Origin: Mannheimia granulomatis
GTDB lineage: Bacteria; Pseudomonadota; Gammaproteobacteria; Enterobacterales; Pasteurellaceae
NCBI RefSeq assembly: GCF_013377255.1
Contig: NZ_CP016614.1
Location: 1,744,501-1,808,500 of the forward strand
Reading direction: 5' to 3'
Length of the DNA: 64,000 nt
Positions within the stretch are counted from its first letter, which is position 1; each line of letters begins with the position of its first letter. The notes beneath the pieces were generated by a model. It saw only the letters and a program-made list of their open reading frames with translations. It was not told the DNA's origin and searched no databases. Shown one piece after another: positions 51,005-60,554 of this stretch. The translations under genes and the position numbers were made by a program.

Positions 51005-53671
51005 ATGATTATGGAAGAAAATAAACAAGATGTCGTAGATGCCCAAATCAGGCCGCCTCGAAAAATATCCCCTTTTTGGATCTTACCTATTGTTGCCTTT
51101 ATTATTGGGGTATTACTCTTTTTCCAAATTTTAAAAGAACAAGGCGAAACAATTACTATTCGATTTGCAAAAGGTGATGGTATTACAGCAGGTAAAACGG
51201 CTATTCGTTATCAAGGTTTGCAAATCGGACAGGTAAAGCGTGTTTATTTTGTTGATAATTTAAAAGAAGTTGAAGTCCAAGCTGAAATCAATCCTGAAGC
51301 CAGAAGCGTTTTACGAAAAGACACCAAATTTTGGCTAGTACATCCAAGTGCCTCTTTAGCCGGAGTCTCCGGTTTAGATGCTATTGTGTCTGGAAACTAT
51401 ATCACTCTTCTACCGGGTGAAGGCGAATCTGCTGACGAATTTATTGCGGAAGAAGATCCCCCAGCGATCACCGTAAGCGATGGTGATTTATTGATTCGCT
51501 TAATTTCCGATGATCTTGGCTCAATTACTGTCGGTGCAGGTGTTTATTTTCGCAAAGTGCCTGTCGGAAATATTGCCGATTATCGATTTACTAAAGACCA
51601 GAAGAAACTTGAAATTGATCTTGTCATCAATAAAAAATATGCTCATTTAGTCAAAAAAGATAGCCACTTTTGGAATATTAGCGGTATCTCAGCAGACATT
51701 AATTTACAGGGCATAAAAGTCAATATGGATAGCATTGCCTCTGTTGTGCAAGGTGCAGTAGCATTCGACTCTCCTGAAAATATGGAAGTTGCTGAGCAAG
51801 GGCAGAAATTTACGCTCTATTCAGATTTCAAAGCAGCGAAACGTGGAATTGAAGTCAAAGTCAAAATTCCTCATTCTGCCAACTTGAAAGTGAATGAAAC
51901 AGGTGTTTTTTACCAAAACCTGCAAATTGGTACGCTCACTAAACTCATTTTGCCGAAAGCAATTGATAATATCACACAGCCAAATACGGAATTACAAAAT
52001 ACCCCGGTTGAGGGAATTTTATTAATCGACCCGAACCACGCTGATTTGTTACGTGCCGAAACGAAAATTTTACTCAAAGAGCCGCGGCTATCTTTAAATA
52101 CCGAGCAACTCACTAAAGTAGGGGAGCTTTTACGGGGAAGCTACTTCGATATTCAAGCAGGAGAAGGAGAAGCTCAATATAATTTTACCGTACAAAATGA
52201 GGCAGATTATCTCCTTAGCTTACCGAATTTACTGGATATTAGCCTAACCTCCCCTCAAGCTTATGGTGTGGATATAGGACAAGGAATTTACTATAACGAT
52301 ATACAAATTGGTGAAATACTAAAGCGAAAATTAGATCTCGAAAATGTGCATTTTAGTGCCATTATCTATCCGAATTATCGCAATTTAATCGGCAGTAACA
52401 GTAAATTTGTTGCTATTTCCAATATGGATTTTTCCGTCGGCTTAGATGGATTAAGAGTTAATGCAGCCTCTCCTGCTGATTGGCTAAAAGGCGGTGTGCG
52501 CTTACTGGCAGATAAACCGGATGGAAAGCCTAAAAAACAGTACGCTCTTTATAAAGATCTTGAAAGTGCCGAATTAGGTATGACCAGTATTGATAAAACA
52601 GCCACAGTAAAACTTGCTGCTCAATCGTTGTCGGGAATCAGCGAAGGATCGGTAGTGTTATACCGGGATTTTCAAGTTGGTGAGGTCATAAAAATTACAC
52701 CAAAACAGCAAAAATTTGATGTTGAATTATTTATACAGCCTAGCTACCGCCACTTATTGACAGATAAAAGCCGGTTCTGGATAGAACCAGCAATGGCAGT
52801 TGATGTTTCGATGAAAGGTGTCAATATTGCAGCCTCCCCTTTAATGAGAACATTAAAAGGAGCAATCAGCTTCGATAATGGCGGAAGCAAAGGAAATAAA
52901 ACCCTTTATCAGAGCCAAGAAAAGGCTACTTCAGGCAATACTTATATTACGTTAATTGCCAAAGATGCGGCAAAACTGACTGAGGGAATGAACATCAAAT
53001 ATATGGGCTTAACTATCGGTCAGCTTGAAAAGCTTGAATTGCAAAATGCAAAAAAACAGATAAAAGCAACCGCTTACATCAACGGTCAATACTATCCGTT
53101 AATCGCCAAAGCCGGAACAAAGTTCAGCGTGATCGCCCCAGAAATCAGCACATCCGGTGTTAAAAATTTAGATGCTGCATTGCAAAATTATATTACTGTA
53201 GATATAGGCTCGGGCAAAGTACAAACTCAATTTGATCTCGCTGAGACCGATACGGTAAAAACGACCTATGCCAATGGTTTCCCAATTATTGTTGAAACAA
53301 CCAATGCTAACGGTATCCAGCCAGAAGCCCCTGTGCTTTATCGCGGAATGGAAGTGGGTGTGGTCAGTCACCTAAGCTTAAGTGACTTAAACGATCGCGT
53401 TCTCATTCATCTTAAAATCAACAACAAATACAAGCACTTAGTCAGAACCAATACTCAATTCTGGCAAGCCAGTGGTTATACAATGGACATTAGCCTACAG
53501 GGTATGAGTATGAACTCAGGCACGATGTCGCAATTATTAAAAGGAGGGATTGAATTCTCAACCCCTTACACAACCGTGGTAAAGCCTCAAGCTCAGGCAA
53601 ACCGCAGATTTTTCTTACAACGCAAAATTCCTGATGATGCTCCTGCTTGGGAGCAAGGCATTGCAGAGTAA
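51005..53671 (+). CDS. letB: Intermembrane lipid transport protein LetB (seven MCE domains)
   Basis: An 888-residue protein with one N-terminal membrane helix (about residues 22-42, ISPFWILPIVAFIIGVLLF) and seven tandem MCE domains. Each carries a variant of the Y-x-x-x-x-I-G core: RYQGLQIGQV, YFRKVPVGNI, FYQNLQIGTL, YYNDIQIGEI, LYRDFQVGEV, KYMGLTIGQL and LYRGMEVGVV. E. coli LetB (YebT) is 877 residues and also has seven, forming a tube for lipid movement across the periplasm. The partner letA (yebS) usually lies directly upstream but here the neighbour is fur. The start is ambiguous between 51005 and 51011, with no strong ribosome binding site. Confidence 0.92.
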   Translation: MIMEENKQDVVDAQIRPPRKISPFWILPIVAFIIGVLLFFQILKEQGETITIRFAKGDGITAGKTAIRYQGLQIGQVKRVYFVDNLKEVEVQAEINPEARSVLRKDTKFWLVHPSASLAGVSGLDAIVSGNYITLLPGEGESADEFIAEEDPPAITVSDGDLLIRLISDDLGSITVGAGVYFRKVPVGNIADYRFTKDQKKLEIDLVINKKYAHLVKKDSHFWNISGISADINLQGIKVNMDSIASVVQGAVAFDSPENMEVAEQGQKFTLYSDFKAAKRGIEVKVKIPHSANLKVNETGVFYQNLQIGTLTKLILPKAIDNITQPNTELQNTPVEGILLIDPNHADLLRAETKILLKEPRLSLNTEQLTKVGELLRGSYFDIQAGEGEAQYNFTVQNEADYLLSLPNLLDISLTSPQAYGVDIGQGIYYNDIQIGEILKRKLDLENVHFSAIIYPNYRNLIGSNSKFVAISNMDFSVGLDGLRVNAASPADWLKGGVRLLADKPDGKPKKQYALYKDLESAELGMTSIDKTATVKLAAQSLSGISEGSVVLYRDFQVGEVIKITPKQQKFDVELFIQPSYRHLLTDKSRFWIEPAMAVDVSMKGVNIAASPLMRTLKGAISFDNGGSKGNKTLYQSQEKATSGNTYITLIAKDAAKLTEGMNIKYMGLTIGQLEKLELQNAKKQIKATAYINGQYYPLIAKAGTKFSVIAPEISTSGVKNLDAALQNYITVDIGSGKVQTQFDLAETDTVKTTYANGFPIIVETTNANGIQPEAPVLYRGMEVGVVSHLSLSDLNDRVLIHLKINNKYKHLVRTNTQFWQASGYTMDISLQGMSMNSGTMSQLLKGGIEFSTPYTTVVKPQAQANRRFFLQRKIPDDAPAWEQGIAE

Positions 53672-53697
53672 GGCAATTATTATAGATGGAGTAAAAA

Positions 53698-54207
53698 ATG
53701 CCTTTATTAGATAGTTTTAAAGTTGATCATACCAAAATGAATGCACCGGCGGTACGTGTAGCAAAAACCATGACTACCCCAAAAGGGGATACCATTACCG
53801 TCTTCGATTTACGTTTTTGTCGCCCGAATATTGAGATCCTACCGGTACGTGGTATTCACACCATGGAACATTTATTCGCCGGTTTTATGCGAGATCACCT
53901 AAACAGTGAGAATGTTGAAATTATTGATATTTCGCCAATGGGGTGCCGCACGGGGTTTTATATGTCTTTAATCGGATCACCTTCTGCAGAAGATGTCGTG
54001 AAAGCTTGGACAGCCTCAATGGAAGATGCGTTAAATAAAATCCCAACTGTGGATGCGATTCCAGAATTAAACGAATATCAATGTGGCTCTTATAAAGAAC
54101 ATTCATTAGAAGAAGCTCACCAAATTGCCCGTAATGTATTAAGTGCAGGCATAGGTGTCAATTTGAACGAAGATTTAGCGTTAGACGAGAAATTGTTAAA
54201 TCCGTGA
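53698..54207 (+). CDS. luxS: S-ribosylhomocysteine lyase (autoinducer-2 synthase)
   Basis: A 169-residue metalloenzyme that cleaves S-ribosylhomocysteine to homocysteine and the autoinducer-2 precursor. The metal motif is GIHTMEHLFAGF, the catalytic cysteine is in SPMGCRTGFYM, and SYKEHSLEEA completes the set. The length matches E. coli LuxS (171). The homocysteine it yields feeds methionine synthase, encoded at 29.2-32.9 kb. Confidence 0.97.
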   Translation: MPLLDSFKVDHTKMNAPAVRVAKTMTTPKGDTITVFDLRFCRPNIEILPVRGIHTMEHLFAGFMRDHLNSENVEIIDISPMGCRTGFYMSLIGSPSAEDVVKAWTASMEDALNKIPTVDAIPELNEYQCGSYKEHSLEEAHQIARNVLSAGIGVNLNEDLALDEKLLNP

Positions 54208-54329
54208 TTTTGTAGAGGGAAATCATTATTTGCCCTATAAACACAAGCGGTCAATTTTTAGAGAAATTTTGCATTTTGGGGCAAATTGCTATTTGCCCCT
54301 ACTTTTTTATACTCGGGAATCATTAGTTT

Positions 54330-56177
54330 ATGTTTGAAAAACTCTTTAGATGGTTTGAGGCAAGGGTGGAAACCTACCCAAATGAAATGCCAAAAACACC
54401 AAAATCTGGACTCATTCCGTTTATTTTTGATGCCACAAAAGGAATACGGCTATACATTTTACTGCTCACTATCTTGGTTGCGGCAGTCGGTATTATTGAA
54501 GCAGTTCTCTTTCAATTTATGGGCGATTTGGTCGATTGGGTCAATAAATACTCTGCAGCCGAACTCTGGGCAGAAAAAGGCAGCACCATTATCACGATGT
54601 TCTTTACTGCCTTGCTCGCAGTGCTGTTCGTTTACCTTGCATCTAGCATTCGTTTTCAATCGCTGCAAGGCGTTTTCCCGATGCGTTTGCGTTGGAATTT
54701 CCATCGCTTAATGCTAGGGCAAAGTTTAGGTTTTTACCAAGACGAATTTGCAGGCAGAGTTTCTGCCAAAGTGATGCAAACTGCATTATCGGTGCGTGAT
54801 GCGATTATGACCTGTGCCGATATGCTGGTTTATGTAATGGTTTATTTCGCTACCTCTAGCATTATCTTATTGCAATTAGACGGTTGGTTATTTATTCCGT
54901 TTATTTTATGGGTAATTGCTTTAGGCTGTACCATTCGTTATTTTGTGCCAAAATTGGCACAGGCAGCACAAGAGCAATCTGATGCCCGCAGCTTGATGAC
55001 AGGACGCATTACCGATGCTTACTCTAATATCGCCACTGTAAAATTATTCTCTCATGGCAATCGTGAATCCGCTTATGCCAAAGAATCGATGGAAGAATTT
55101 ATGGTTACCGTGCATAAACAAATGCGTTTGGTTACTGTAATTGAAACAGTAACTAATCTCATGTCTATGGTACTCATTATTTCAACGGCCGGTATCGGTT
55201 TATGGCTATGGGGAAATAACGTGGTCAGTGCAGGAGCAATTGCAACCTCAACAGCTCTTGCTCTACGTATTAAAGGTTTATCACAATGGATTATGTGGGA
55301 ATTTGCTAGCCTATTTGAAAATTTAGGCACAGTGCAAGATGGTATGCTGACGCTTTCTAAGCCACATAATGTGGTCGATAAAGAAAATGCGCAAATACTA
55401 AGCGTAACCGAGGGAGAAATTAAATTTGAAAAGGTGGATTTTGCCTATGACCCAAGCAAGCCTCTCCTAAAGGATTTCAATCTCACTATTAAGCCAGGGG
55501 AGAAAGTGGGATTAGTAGGAAGAAGCGGAGCGGGTAAATCTACACTTACTAACCTACTCTTGCGTTTTTACGATATTCAAAGCGGTGTTGTCTCCATCGA
55601 TGGACAAAATATTGCTAACATTACCCAAGAGAGCTTACGCTCACAAATTGGTTTGGTGACTCAAGACACTTCACTTTTACACCGCTCTGTAAGAGAAAAT
55701 TTAATGTATGGTCGCCCAACTGCGACAGAAGAAGAGATGCTAAAAGCTGTAGAGCAAGCTGCTGCCGGCGAATTTATCCCACATCTTCAAGATGCCAAAG
55801 GTAGAACCGGCTTTGATGCCCATGTTGGCGAACGTGGTGTTAAACTTTCCGGTGGACAACGCCAACGGATTGCAATTGCTCGTGTTATGTTAAAAGATGC
55901 CCCAATTCTATTATTAGATGAGGCAACCAGTGCGTTAGATTCCGAAGTAGAAGTGGCTATTCAAGAAAACCTCACCAAACTAATGGAAGGTAAAACCGTG
56001 GTAGCAATCGCCCACCGCTTATCCACCATTATGGCGATGGATAGGCTTATCGTGTTAGACAAAGGCGAAATTGTCGAACAAGGCACACACGAAGAACTAC
56101 TCGCCTACAACGGCGTTTATGCCCGTCTCTGGGCGCACCAAAGCGGTGGATTCCTGCCGGAAAACATGGATATCTAA
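54330..56177 (+). CDS. ABC exporter, fused membrane and ATPase domains
   Basis: A 615-residue half-transporter. About 340 residues form a six-helix membrane domain, followed by an ATPase domain with Walker A GRSGAGKSTL, signature LSGGQRQRIAIARV, Walker B ILLLDEATSALD and switch AHRLST. It belongs to the MsbA/multidrug type of exporter and would act as a dimer. The substrate is unknown. The start at 54330 has GGGA upstream. It is monocistronic, with uptake signals on both sides. Confidence 0.88.
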   Translation: MFEKLFRWFEARVETYPNEMPKTPKSGLIPFIFDATKGIRLYILLLTILVAAVGIIEAVLFQFMGDLVDWVNKYSAAELWAEKGSTIITMFFTALLAVLFVYLASSIRFQSLQGVFPMRLRWNFHRLMLGQSLGFYQDEFAGRVSAKVMQTALSVRDAIMTCADMLVYVMVYFATSSIILLQLDGWLFIPFILWVIALGCTIRYFVPKLAQAAQEQSDARSLMTGRITDAYSNIATVKLFSHGNRESAYAKESMEEFMVTVHKQMRLVTVIETVTNLMSMVLIISTAGIGLWLWGNNVVSAGAIATSTALALRIKGLSQWIMWEFASLFENLGTVQDGMLTLSKPHNVVDKENAQILSVTEGEIKFEKVDFAYDPSKPLLKDFNLTIKPGEKVGLVGRSGAGKSTLTNLLLRFYDIQSGVVSIDGQNIANITQESLRSQIGLVTQDTSLLHRSVRENLMYGRPTATEEEMLKAVEQAAAGEFIPHLQDAKGRTGFDAHVGERGVKLSGGQRQRIAIARVMLKDAPILLLDEATSALDSEVEVAIQENLTKLMEGKTVVAIAHRLSTIMAMDRLIVLDKGEIVEQGTHEELLAYNGVYARLWAHQSGGFLPENMDI

Positions 56178-56204
56178 ACATAAATCTCATGTGATGCTTT
56201 AGTT

Positions 56205-56260
56205 CAAGCGGTCATTTTTTCAATAAAATTTACAAATTTTCGGCAAAAAATGACCGCTTG
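56205..56260 (+). terminator. Uptake-signal hairpin after the ABC exporter gene
   Basis: CAAGCGGTCATTTTTT (56205-56220) and AAAAAATGACCGCTTG (56245-56260) form a perfect 16-bp stem. No T run follows, so termination relies on the stem. Confidence 0.6.
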
Positions 56261-56308
56261 ATCACCAATTAAAACCTGCTAAAAACAGACTTGAAACCTA
56301 TCAAAATA

Positions 56309-56335
56309 TTGACAAAAAATTTCAAGATTTATCCT
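56309..56335 (+). promoter_or_regulatory. Possible dnaA promoter
   Basis: A perfect TTGACA at 56309-56314 is followed 15 bases later by TATCCT (56330-56335). The -10 is weak and the spacing short, but it lies about 55 bp upstream of dnaA. The nearby TTATCCTGC resembles only part of a DnaA box. Confidence 0.4.
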
Positions 56336-56387
56336 GCTTTTTCAGGTATCATTATGGCTTTTAATAACAATAATTTTGGAGCAAATT

Positions 56388-57725
56388 GTGTCTGCCCTTT
56401 GGTCTGATTGCCTTAATCACTTACAAACTAAAGTCTCACCAACCGATTACAGTACTTGGTTGCGCCCTCTTCAAGCAAGTTCTGATAATGGGGAACTAAC
56501 ACTTTATGCTCAAAATCAATTTGTCGAAAATTGGGTTAAAGATAAATTCTTATCGGAAATTACCGAGCTGGCACGTTTTTTAGCTAAAAATGATAACTTA
56601 GTTGTGACACTCAAAGTAGGAATTAAGCCTAGCGAGCAGTCAAAACCGCTAAGCAATGTAAAAGAGGAAAATTCAGATTCCGTACATTCTGGTTTTAAAA
56701 CAGGCTTAAACCCAAATCAAACCTTTGAAAACTTTGTTCAAGGTCGTTCAAACCAACTGGCAAAATTAGTAGCGCAACAAGTAGTAGATAACCTAGGCGA
56801 AAGCCACTGCAATCCACTCTCTTTTTATGCCGGCACCGGTTTAGGTAAAACACATTTACTTCATGCTATCGGTAATGAATTGATCAAACAAACACCTACT
56901 ACACGTGTTTTATATATTCATCTTGAACGTTTTTATCGCGATATTATTAAAGCGATTAACAGCTCGAATAACGATGCGGAAAAAATCAAAAAATTCTATC
57001 GTTCGCTTGATGTGCTTATGATTGATGATATTCAATTTTTAGCAAACAAACCTAAGGTTCAAGAAGAGTTTTTACATTTATTAAATGCTTTGTTTGAGCA
57101 AAAAAAACAGATCATTCTAACTTCAGACGTATTGCCTAAAAATATTGATAAAATTGATACTGCGATTAAATCACGTCTAAGTGGTGGGATTAGTGCAACC
57201 ATTGAGCCACCTGAGTTAGAAACCCGTGTTGCAATTCTCCGTCAAAAAGCAGCGGAACGGGGAGCAGATTTGCAAGAAGATGCCGCTTATTTAATGGGGC
57301 AAAAACTGCGTACTAATGTACGTGAGTTAGAAGGTGCATTAAACCGTGTAATTGCATGGCAAAAATTAACACTTCGCCCAATTACAGTTGATGCTGTACG
57401 GGAAACCTTACAAGATCTTTTTGCCTCTTTTGATTATCTCATTACCATTGAGAATATTCAGCGTATTGTGGCAGAATATTACAATATCAAAGTAGCAGAT
57501 ATTAAATCAAAAAGCCGAGCAAGAAGCATTGCCCGCCCTCGTCAAATGGCAATGGCATTAGCTAAAGAGTTAACAAACCATAGTTTGCCGGAAATTGGCC
57601 GAGAATTTGGCGGACGCGATCATACGACTGTACTGCACGCTTGCAAAACGATTAATGAACTGCGTGATGGCGAAAGCAATATCCAAGAAGATTATATAAA
57701 TTTAACCCGCAAATTATCATCTTAA
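56388..57725 (+). CDS. dnaA: Chromosomal replication initiator DnaA
   Basis: A 445-residue AAA+ initiator that binds DnaA boxes at oriC. Domain I begins ALWSDCLNHLQTKVSPTDY, the linker is short, domain III has Walker A FYAGTGLGKTHLLHAIG and Walker B LMIDDIQFL, and domain IV ends with the signature GRDHTTVLHACKTI. The frame extends to a TTG at 56376, but the GTG at 56388 has GGAG at the right distance and gives the usual N-terminus. dnaN follows after 24 bp; I see no cluster of DnaA boxes, so oriC is not here. Confidence 0.96.
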   Translation: MSALWSDCLNHLQTKVSPTDYSTWLRPLQASSDNGELTLYAQNQFVENWVKDKFLSEITELARFLAKNDNLVVTLKVGIKPSEQSKPLSNVKEENSDSVHSGFKTGLNPNQTFENFVQGRSNQLAKLVAQQVVDNLGESHCNPLSFYAGTGLGKTHLLHAIGNELIKQTPTTRVLYIHLERFYRDIIKAINSSNNDAEKIKKFYRSLDVLMIDDIQFLANKPKVQEEFLHLLNALFEQKKQIILTSDVLPKNIDKIDTAIKSRLSGGISATIEPPELETRVAILRQKAAERGADLQEDAAYLMGQKLRTNVRELEGALNRVIAWQKLTLRPITVDAVRETLQDLFASFDYLITIENIQRIVAEYYNIKVADIKSKSRARSIARPRQMAMALAKELTNHSLPEIGREFGGRDHTTVLHACKTINELRDGESNIQEDYINLTRKLSS

Positions 57726-57749
57726 TCTGTTAAGTATGAAGGAATAATT

Positions 57750-58853
57750 ATGCAAATTACTATTACAAGAGAACAGCTACTCAAACCTTTACAACAAGCT
57801 TGTAGCGTATTAAGTAGCCGCCCAACCTTGCCTGTAATTAACAATCTTTTACTTGAAGTAGATGGCGATCGTCTATCTTTAACAGGCACTGATTTAGAAG
57901 TTGAATTAACTACCCAAGCTCAACTACTACAAGCGGTCGATTTTTCAGGAAAATTTACTATTCCTGCCAAAAAATTCTTAGACATCAGCAAAAGTTTACC
58001 GGATGATAGCGTACTTTCCGTACTTTTTGAGGAAGATAAAGCCATTATCAAAGCAGGACGTAGCAAGTTTAGTCTGGCGACATTACCTGCAAGCGACTAC
58101 CCTAATTTAATGGACTGGAAACCGGAAGTCGATTTTTCTATTGAGCAATCAACCCTTGCCCGTTTAATTGAAGCAACACAATTTTCAATGGCAAACCAAG
58201 ATGCCCGCTATTTCTTAAACGGCATGAAGTTTGAAACTGAAGGTAACTTATTACGCACAGTCGCAACAGACGGCCACCGCTTAGCAGTTTGCACGATGGC
58301 ATTAAACCAAGAACTGCTCACCCATTCGGTGATAGTGCCTCGTAAAGCCGTACTTGAACTCTCTCGCCTGGTTTCTACAAGCGGAGAAACCGTACGCTTA
58401 GAAATCGGCTCCAGCAATATCCGCATTACGATGAATGGGATTGTCTTTACCTCGAAATTAATTGATGGTCGCTTCCCTGATTATCGTCGCGTATTGCCAC
58501 GTAATGCAGATCGTATTTTAGAAGCCGATACAGAAACCTTAAAACGTGCTTTAATGCGTGCAGCCATCCTTTCAAATGAAAAATTTAGAGGTGTGCGTTT
58601 AACCTTAAGCAATAACTTGCTCAAAATTACCGCCAATAATCCTGAGCAGGAAGAAGCAGAAGAAACGATTGATGTGGCCTACGATAGCCCGGAAATGGAA
58701 GTCGGTTTTAACGTTAGCTACGTTTTAGACGTATTAAATACACTAAAATGCCAACGAGTACGTTTTAGCTTGGTGGACTCTAGCTCAAGCTGCTTAATTG
58801 AAGATTGCGATAACAGCTCTGCAGAATATGTGATTATGCCGATGAGGTTGTAA
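57750..58853 (+). CDS. dnaN: DNA polymerase III beta sliding clamp
   Basis: A 367-residue sliding clamp with three similar domains of about 120 residues. It begins MQITITREQLLKPLQQACSV, contains the central VATDGHRLAVC, and ends SAEYVIMPMRL, the universal tail. It follows dnaA as in most bacteria. The gene that usually comes next, recF, is not present; a terminator follows at once. Confidence 0.97.
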   Translation: MQITITREQLLKPLQQACSVLSSRPTLPVINNLLLEVDGDRLSLTGTDLEVELTTQAQLLQAVDFSGKFTIPAKKFLDISKSLPDDSVLSVLFEEDKAIIKAGRSKFSLATLPASDYPNLMDWKPEVDFSIEQSTLARLIEATQFSMANQDARYFLNGMKFETEGNLLRTVATDGHRLAVCTMALNQELLTHSVIVPRKAVLELSRLVSTSGETVRLEIGSSNIRITMNGIVFTSKLIDGRFPDYRRVLPRNADRILEADTETLKRALMRAAILSNEKFRGVRLTLSNNLLKITANNPEQEEAEETIDVAYDSPEMEVGFNVSYVLDVLNTLKCQRVRFSLVDSSSSCLIEDCDNSSAEYVIMPMRL

Positions 58854-58877
58854 TCCACTCTAAAAGTGAGTTAAATC

Positions 58878-58919
58878 AAGGGCTGCTTTTGATTACTTAA
58901 TCAGAATCAGCCCTTTTTA
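58878..58919 (+). terminator. dnaN terminator
   Basis: AAGGGCTG (58878-58885) and CAGCCCTT (58908-58915) form the outer stem, with an inner TGATT/AATCA pairing, followed by TTTTT. Confidence 0.85.
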
Positions 58920-58973
58920 CTGTAACTGTATATCTATGCGAATACCTATAACTATTTTTGCCAATTTTAGTCA

Positions 58974-59026
58974 TAAAAAAATCTGCCCCTAGTCGTTAGT
59001 TATTGAATCTAACTTTAGAAGCAGAT
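58974..59026 (-). terminator. Terminator of the repeat lipoprotein gene, similar to the one after yfgM
   Basis: ATCTGC (58981-58986) pairs with GCAGAT (59021-59026), and the minus strand continues with a T run. The sequence between the arms closely resembles that of the hairpin at 60555-60610. Confidence 0.7.
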
Positions 59027-59051
59027 CATTTAATTTCTGTTTTCCGTTTTA

Positions 59052-60191
59052 TTATTCTATTTTAGCTTTTGCACCGACTACGCCAATCCAATTGCTATCT
59101 TTAGAATTATCATCTGTATACTTGACGTTTCCAGAAAGGATTTCACCATTTTTTCCATAAATGCCACCATCAAATTCACCAAACGCATTTCTACCTTCCC
59201 AAACTCGACCAAAGATTGTTCCGCTACCTTGCACATCAACAGTATGACTATTTAAGCTATCTTTTACTTCCCAGAACTCTCCATTTTGTCCAGTTAGATT
59301 AATTCCAATTTTTTTATCGCTGTGATTATAACGTGCAGATACATCTCCTTCTAAACTTTCAACTGGTTTTTGAGTATAGTGATAGTAGAATTTTCCGAAA
59401 TATTCCATATCTTGACTAGGTAAAGTTTTCTGGCTCTCATCCATTTTGAGTAATGGCAAATTAACATATTCTGCCTCCTTTTCATCAGGATGATTTAAGC
59501 TTTGTTTCTCTTTAGAAAGCATCGCATGACCAAAGTAACCTAATAGGCGTCCGTCATTATCTGTTAAAGTTTCAATAGTATCTTTTTTATTATTTAACGT
59601 AATTGTTGATGCTACTGGCAACACTTTAACTTCCTCACCATCTAATTTAAGTGAGATCCAATTTCTCCAAGCATCATTAGGATCTAAACTATCAAAAATT
59701 TTTTGATTATCTAATTTATGCTCTGGTACTTGATTAGGTTGCTCTTGAACCTTTGGCTGTTCTTCAACTTTTGGTTGTTCCCGAACCTTTGGTTGCTCTT
59801 GAACTTTTGGTTGTTCCTGAACCTTTGGTTGCTCTTGAACTTTTGGCTGCTCTTGAACCTTTGGCTGTTCTTCAACCTTTGGCTGTTCTTCAACTTTTGG
59901 CTGTTCTTGAACCTTTGGTTGTTCCTGAACTTTTGGTTGTTCCTGAACTTGTGGTTGCTCTTGAACCTTTGGTTGTTCTTGAACCTTTGGTTGTTCTTGA
60001 ACCTTTGGTTGTTCTTGAACCTTTGGTTGTTCCTGAACTTTTGGTTGCTTTTGGATATTAGCAGTACCAGGTTTTACTAGCTGCTCTGGTGATTGCACAG
60101 ATTTTGCGGAACTACCGCTACCTCCACTACTACATCCCATTAGGATAAAAGTAGTAATTAAGCTAATACTTAATTTGGTTGAAAGTTTCAT
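59052..60191 (-). CDS. Surface-type lipoprotein with hexapeptide repeats and a TbpB-like barrel end
   Basis: A 379-residue predicted lipoprotein. The signal MKLSTKLSISLITTFILMGC ends in the lipobox LMGC, followed by the flexible SSGGSGSSAK. Residues about 49-150 are 17 complete hexapeptide repeats of QPKVQE type. The C-terminal half, about 215 residues, ends in a glycine-rich beta pattern (GSGTIFGRVW, FGEFDGGIYGKNGE, GNVKY, GVVGAKAKIE), typical of the small barrels of TbpB-like and Slam-dependent surface lipoproteins. The ligand is unknown. The ATG at 60191 has AGAGGC at six bases. It lies alone between dnaN (convergent) and yfgM. Confidence 0.78.
   Translation of the reverse strand: MKLSTKLSISLITTFILMGCSSGGSGSSAKSVQSPEQLVKPGTANIQKQPKVQEQPKVQEQPKVQEQPKVQEQPKVQEQPQVQEQPKVQEQPKVQEQPKVEEQPKVEEQPKVQEQPKVQEQPKVQEQPKVQEQPKVREQPKVEEQPKVQEQPNQVPEHKLDNQKIFDSLDPNDAWRNWISLKLDGEEVKVLPVASTITLNNKKDTIETLTDNDGRLLGYFGHAMLSKEKQSLNHPDEKEAEYVNLPLLKMDESQKTLPSQDMEYFGKFYYHYTQKPVESLEGDVSARYNHSDKKIGINLTGQNGEFWEVKDSLNSHTVDVQGSGTIFGRVWEGRNAFGEFDGGIYGKNGEILSGNVKYTDDNSKDSNWIGVVGAKAKIE
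59742..60047 (-). repeat. Tandem array of 17 18-bp coding repeats
   Basis: Seventeen complete units of 18 bp encode QPKV followed by QE, EE or RE, with one QPQVQE variant. Because 18 is a multiple of three, gain or loss of units keeps the reading frame and only changes the length of the spacer. The units differ at a few third positions and at the fifth residue. Confidence 0.92.
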
Positions 60192-60554
60192 AGAATGCCT
60201 CTTGATTAAACACACAACATAAAAAAATAGGTATATTACCCATAAAAAATCTAGATATTTTAATATAGGGATATAACAGCAACATATCCGACCAATTCAA
60301 AACTTATATTTGTCCAAAAATCACAGCCTAAAATGACTAAATCTTATCCCTCCATGAAATAAGTAATAATAAAATACCAATCGATTTTATTTGATACAAC
60401 TCTGTATTACTCTATTCATTTGCTAAGAAACTTTTAATAAGGATCAGAAAATAGACACATAAAGGATTATGTAACAGTTGAAGTAACTCACCTAGGTTAT
60501 TTTGACTCATAAGAAATGTTATATATCGCTAATATTAATCTCTGGTACATAACA
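60192..60554. other. AT-rich intergenic region without a detectable gene
   Basis: No convincing open frame, RNA gene or uptake signal is seen in these 363 bases. The part next to 60191 must hold the promoter of the lipoprotein gene, but I cannot fix its hexamers with confidence. Confidence 0.5.

Noticed and set aside
56178..56387. Possible oriC upstream of dnaA
   Set aside because: Only one partial DnaA-box-like sequence (TTATCCTGC) is seen, with no box cluster.
59742..60047. Regular repeats that could suggest a CRISPR array
   Set aside because: The 18-bp units are directly tandem without spacers and code for hexapeptides; no cas gene is near.
59718..60080. Plus-strand frames of Leu/Trp/Phe-rich repeats
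   Set aside because: They are the reverse reading of the QPKVQE repeat array on the minus strand, not real membrane proteins.
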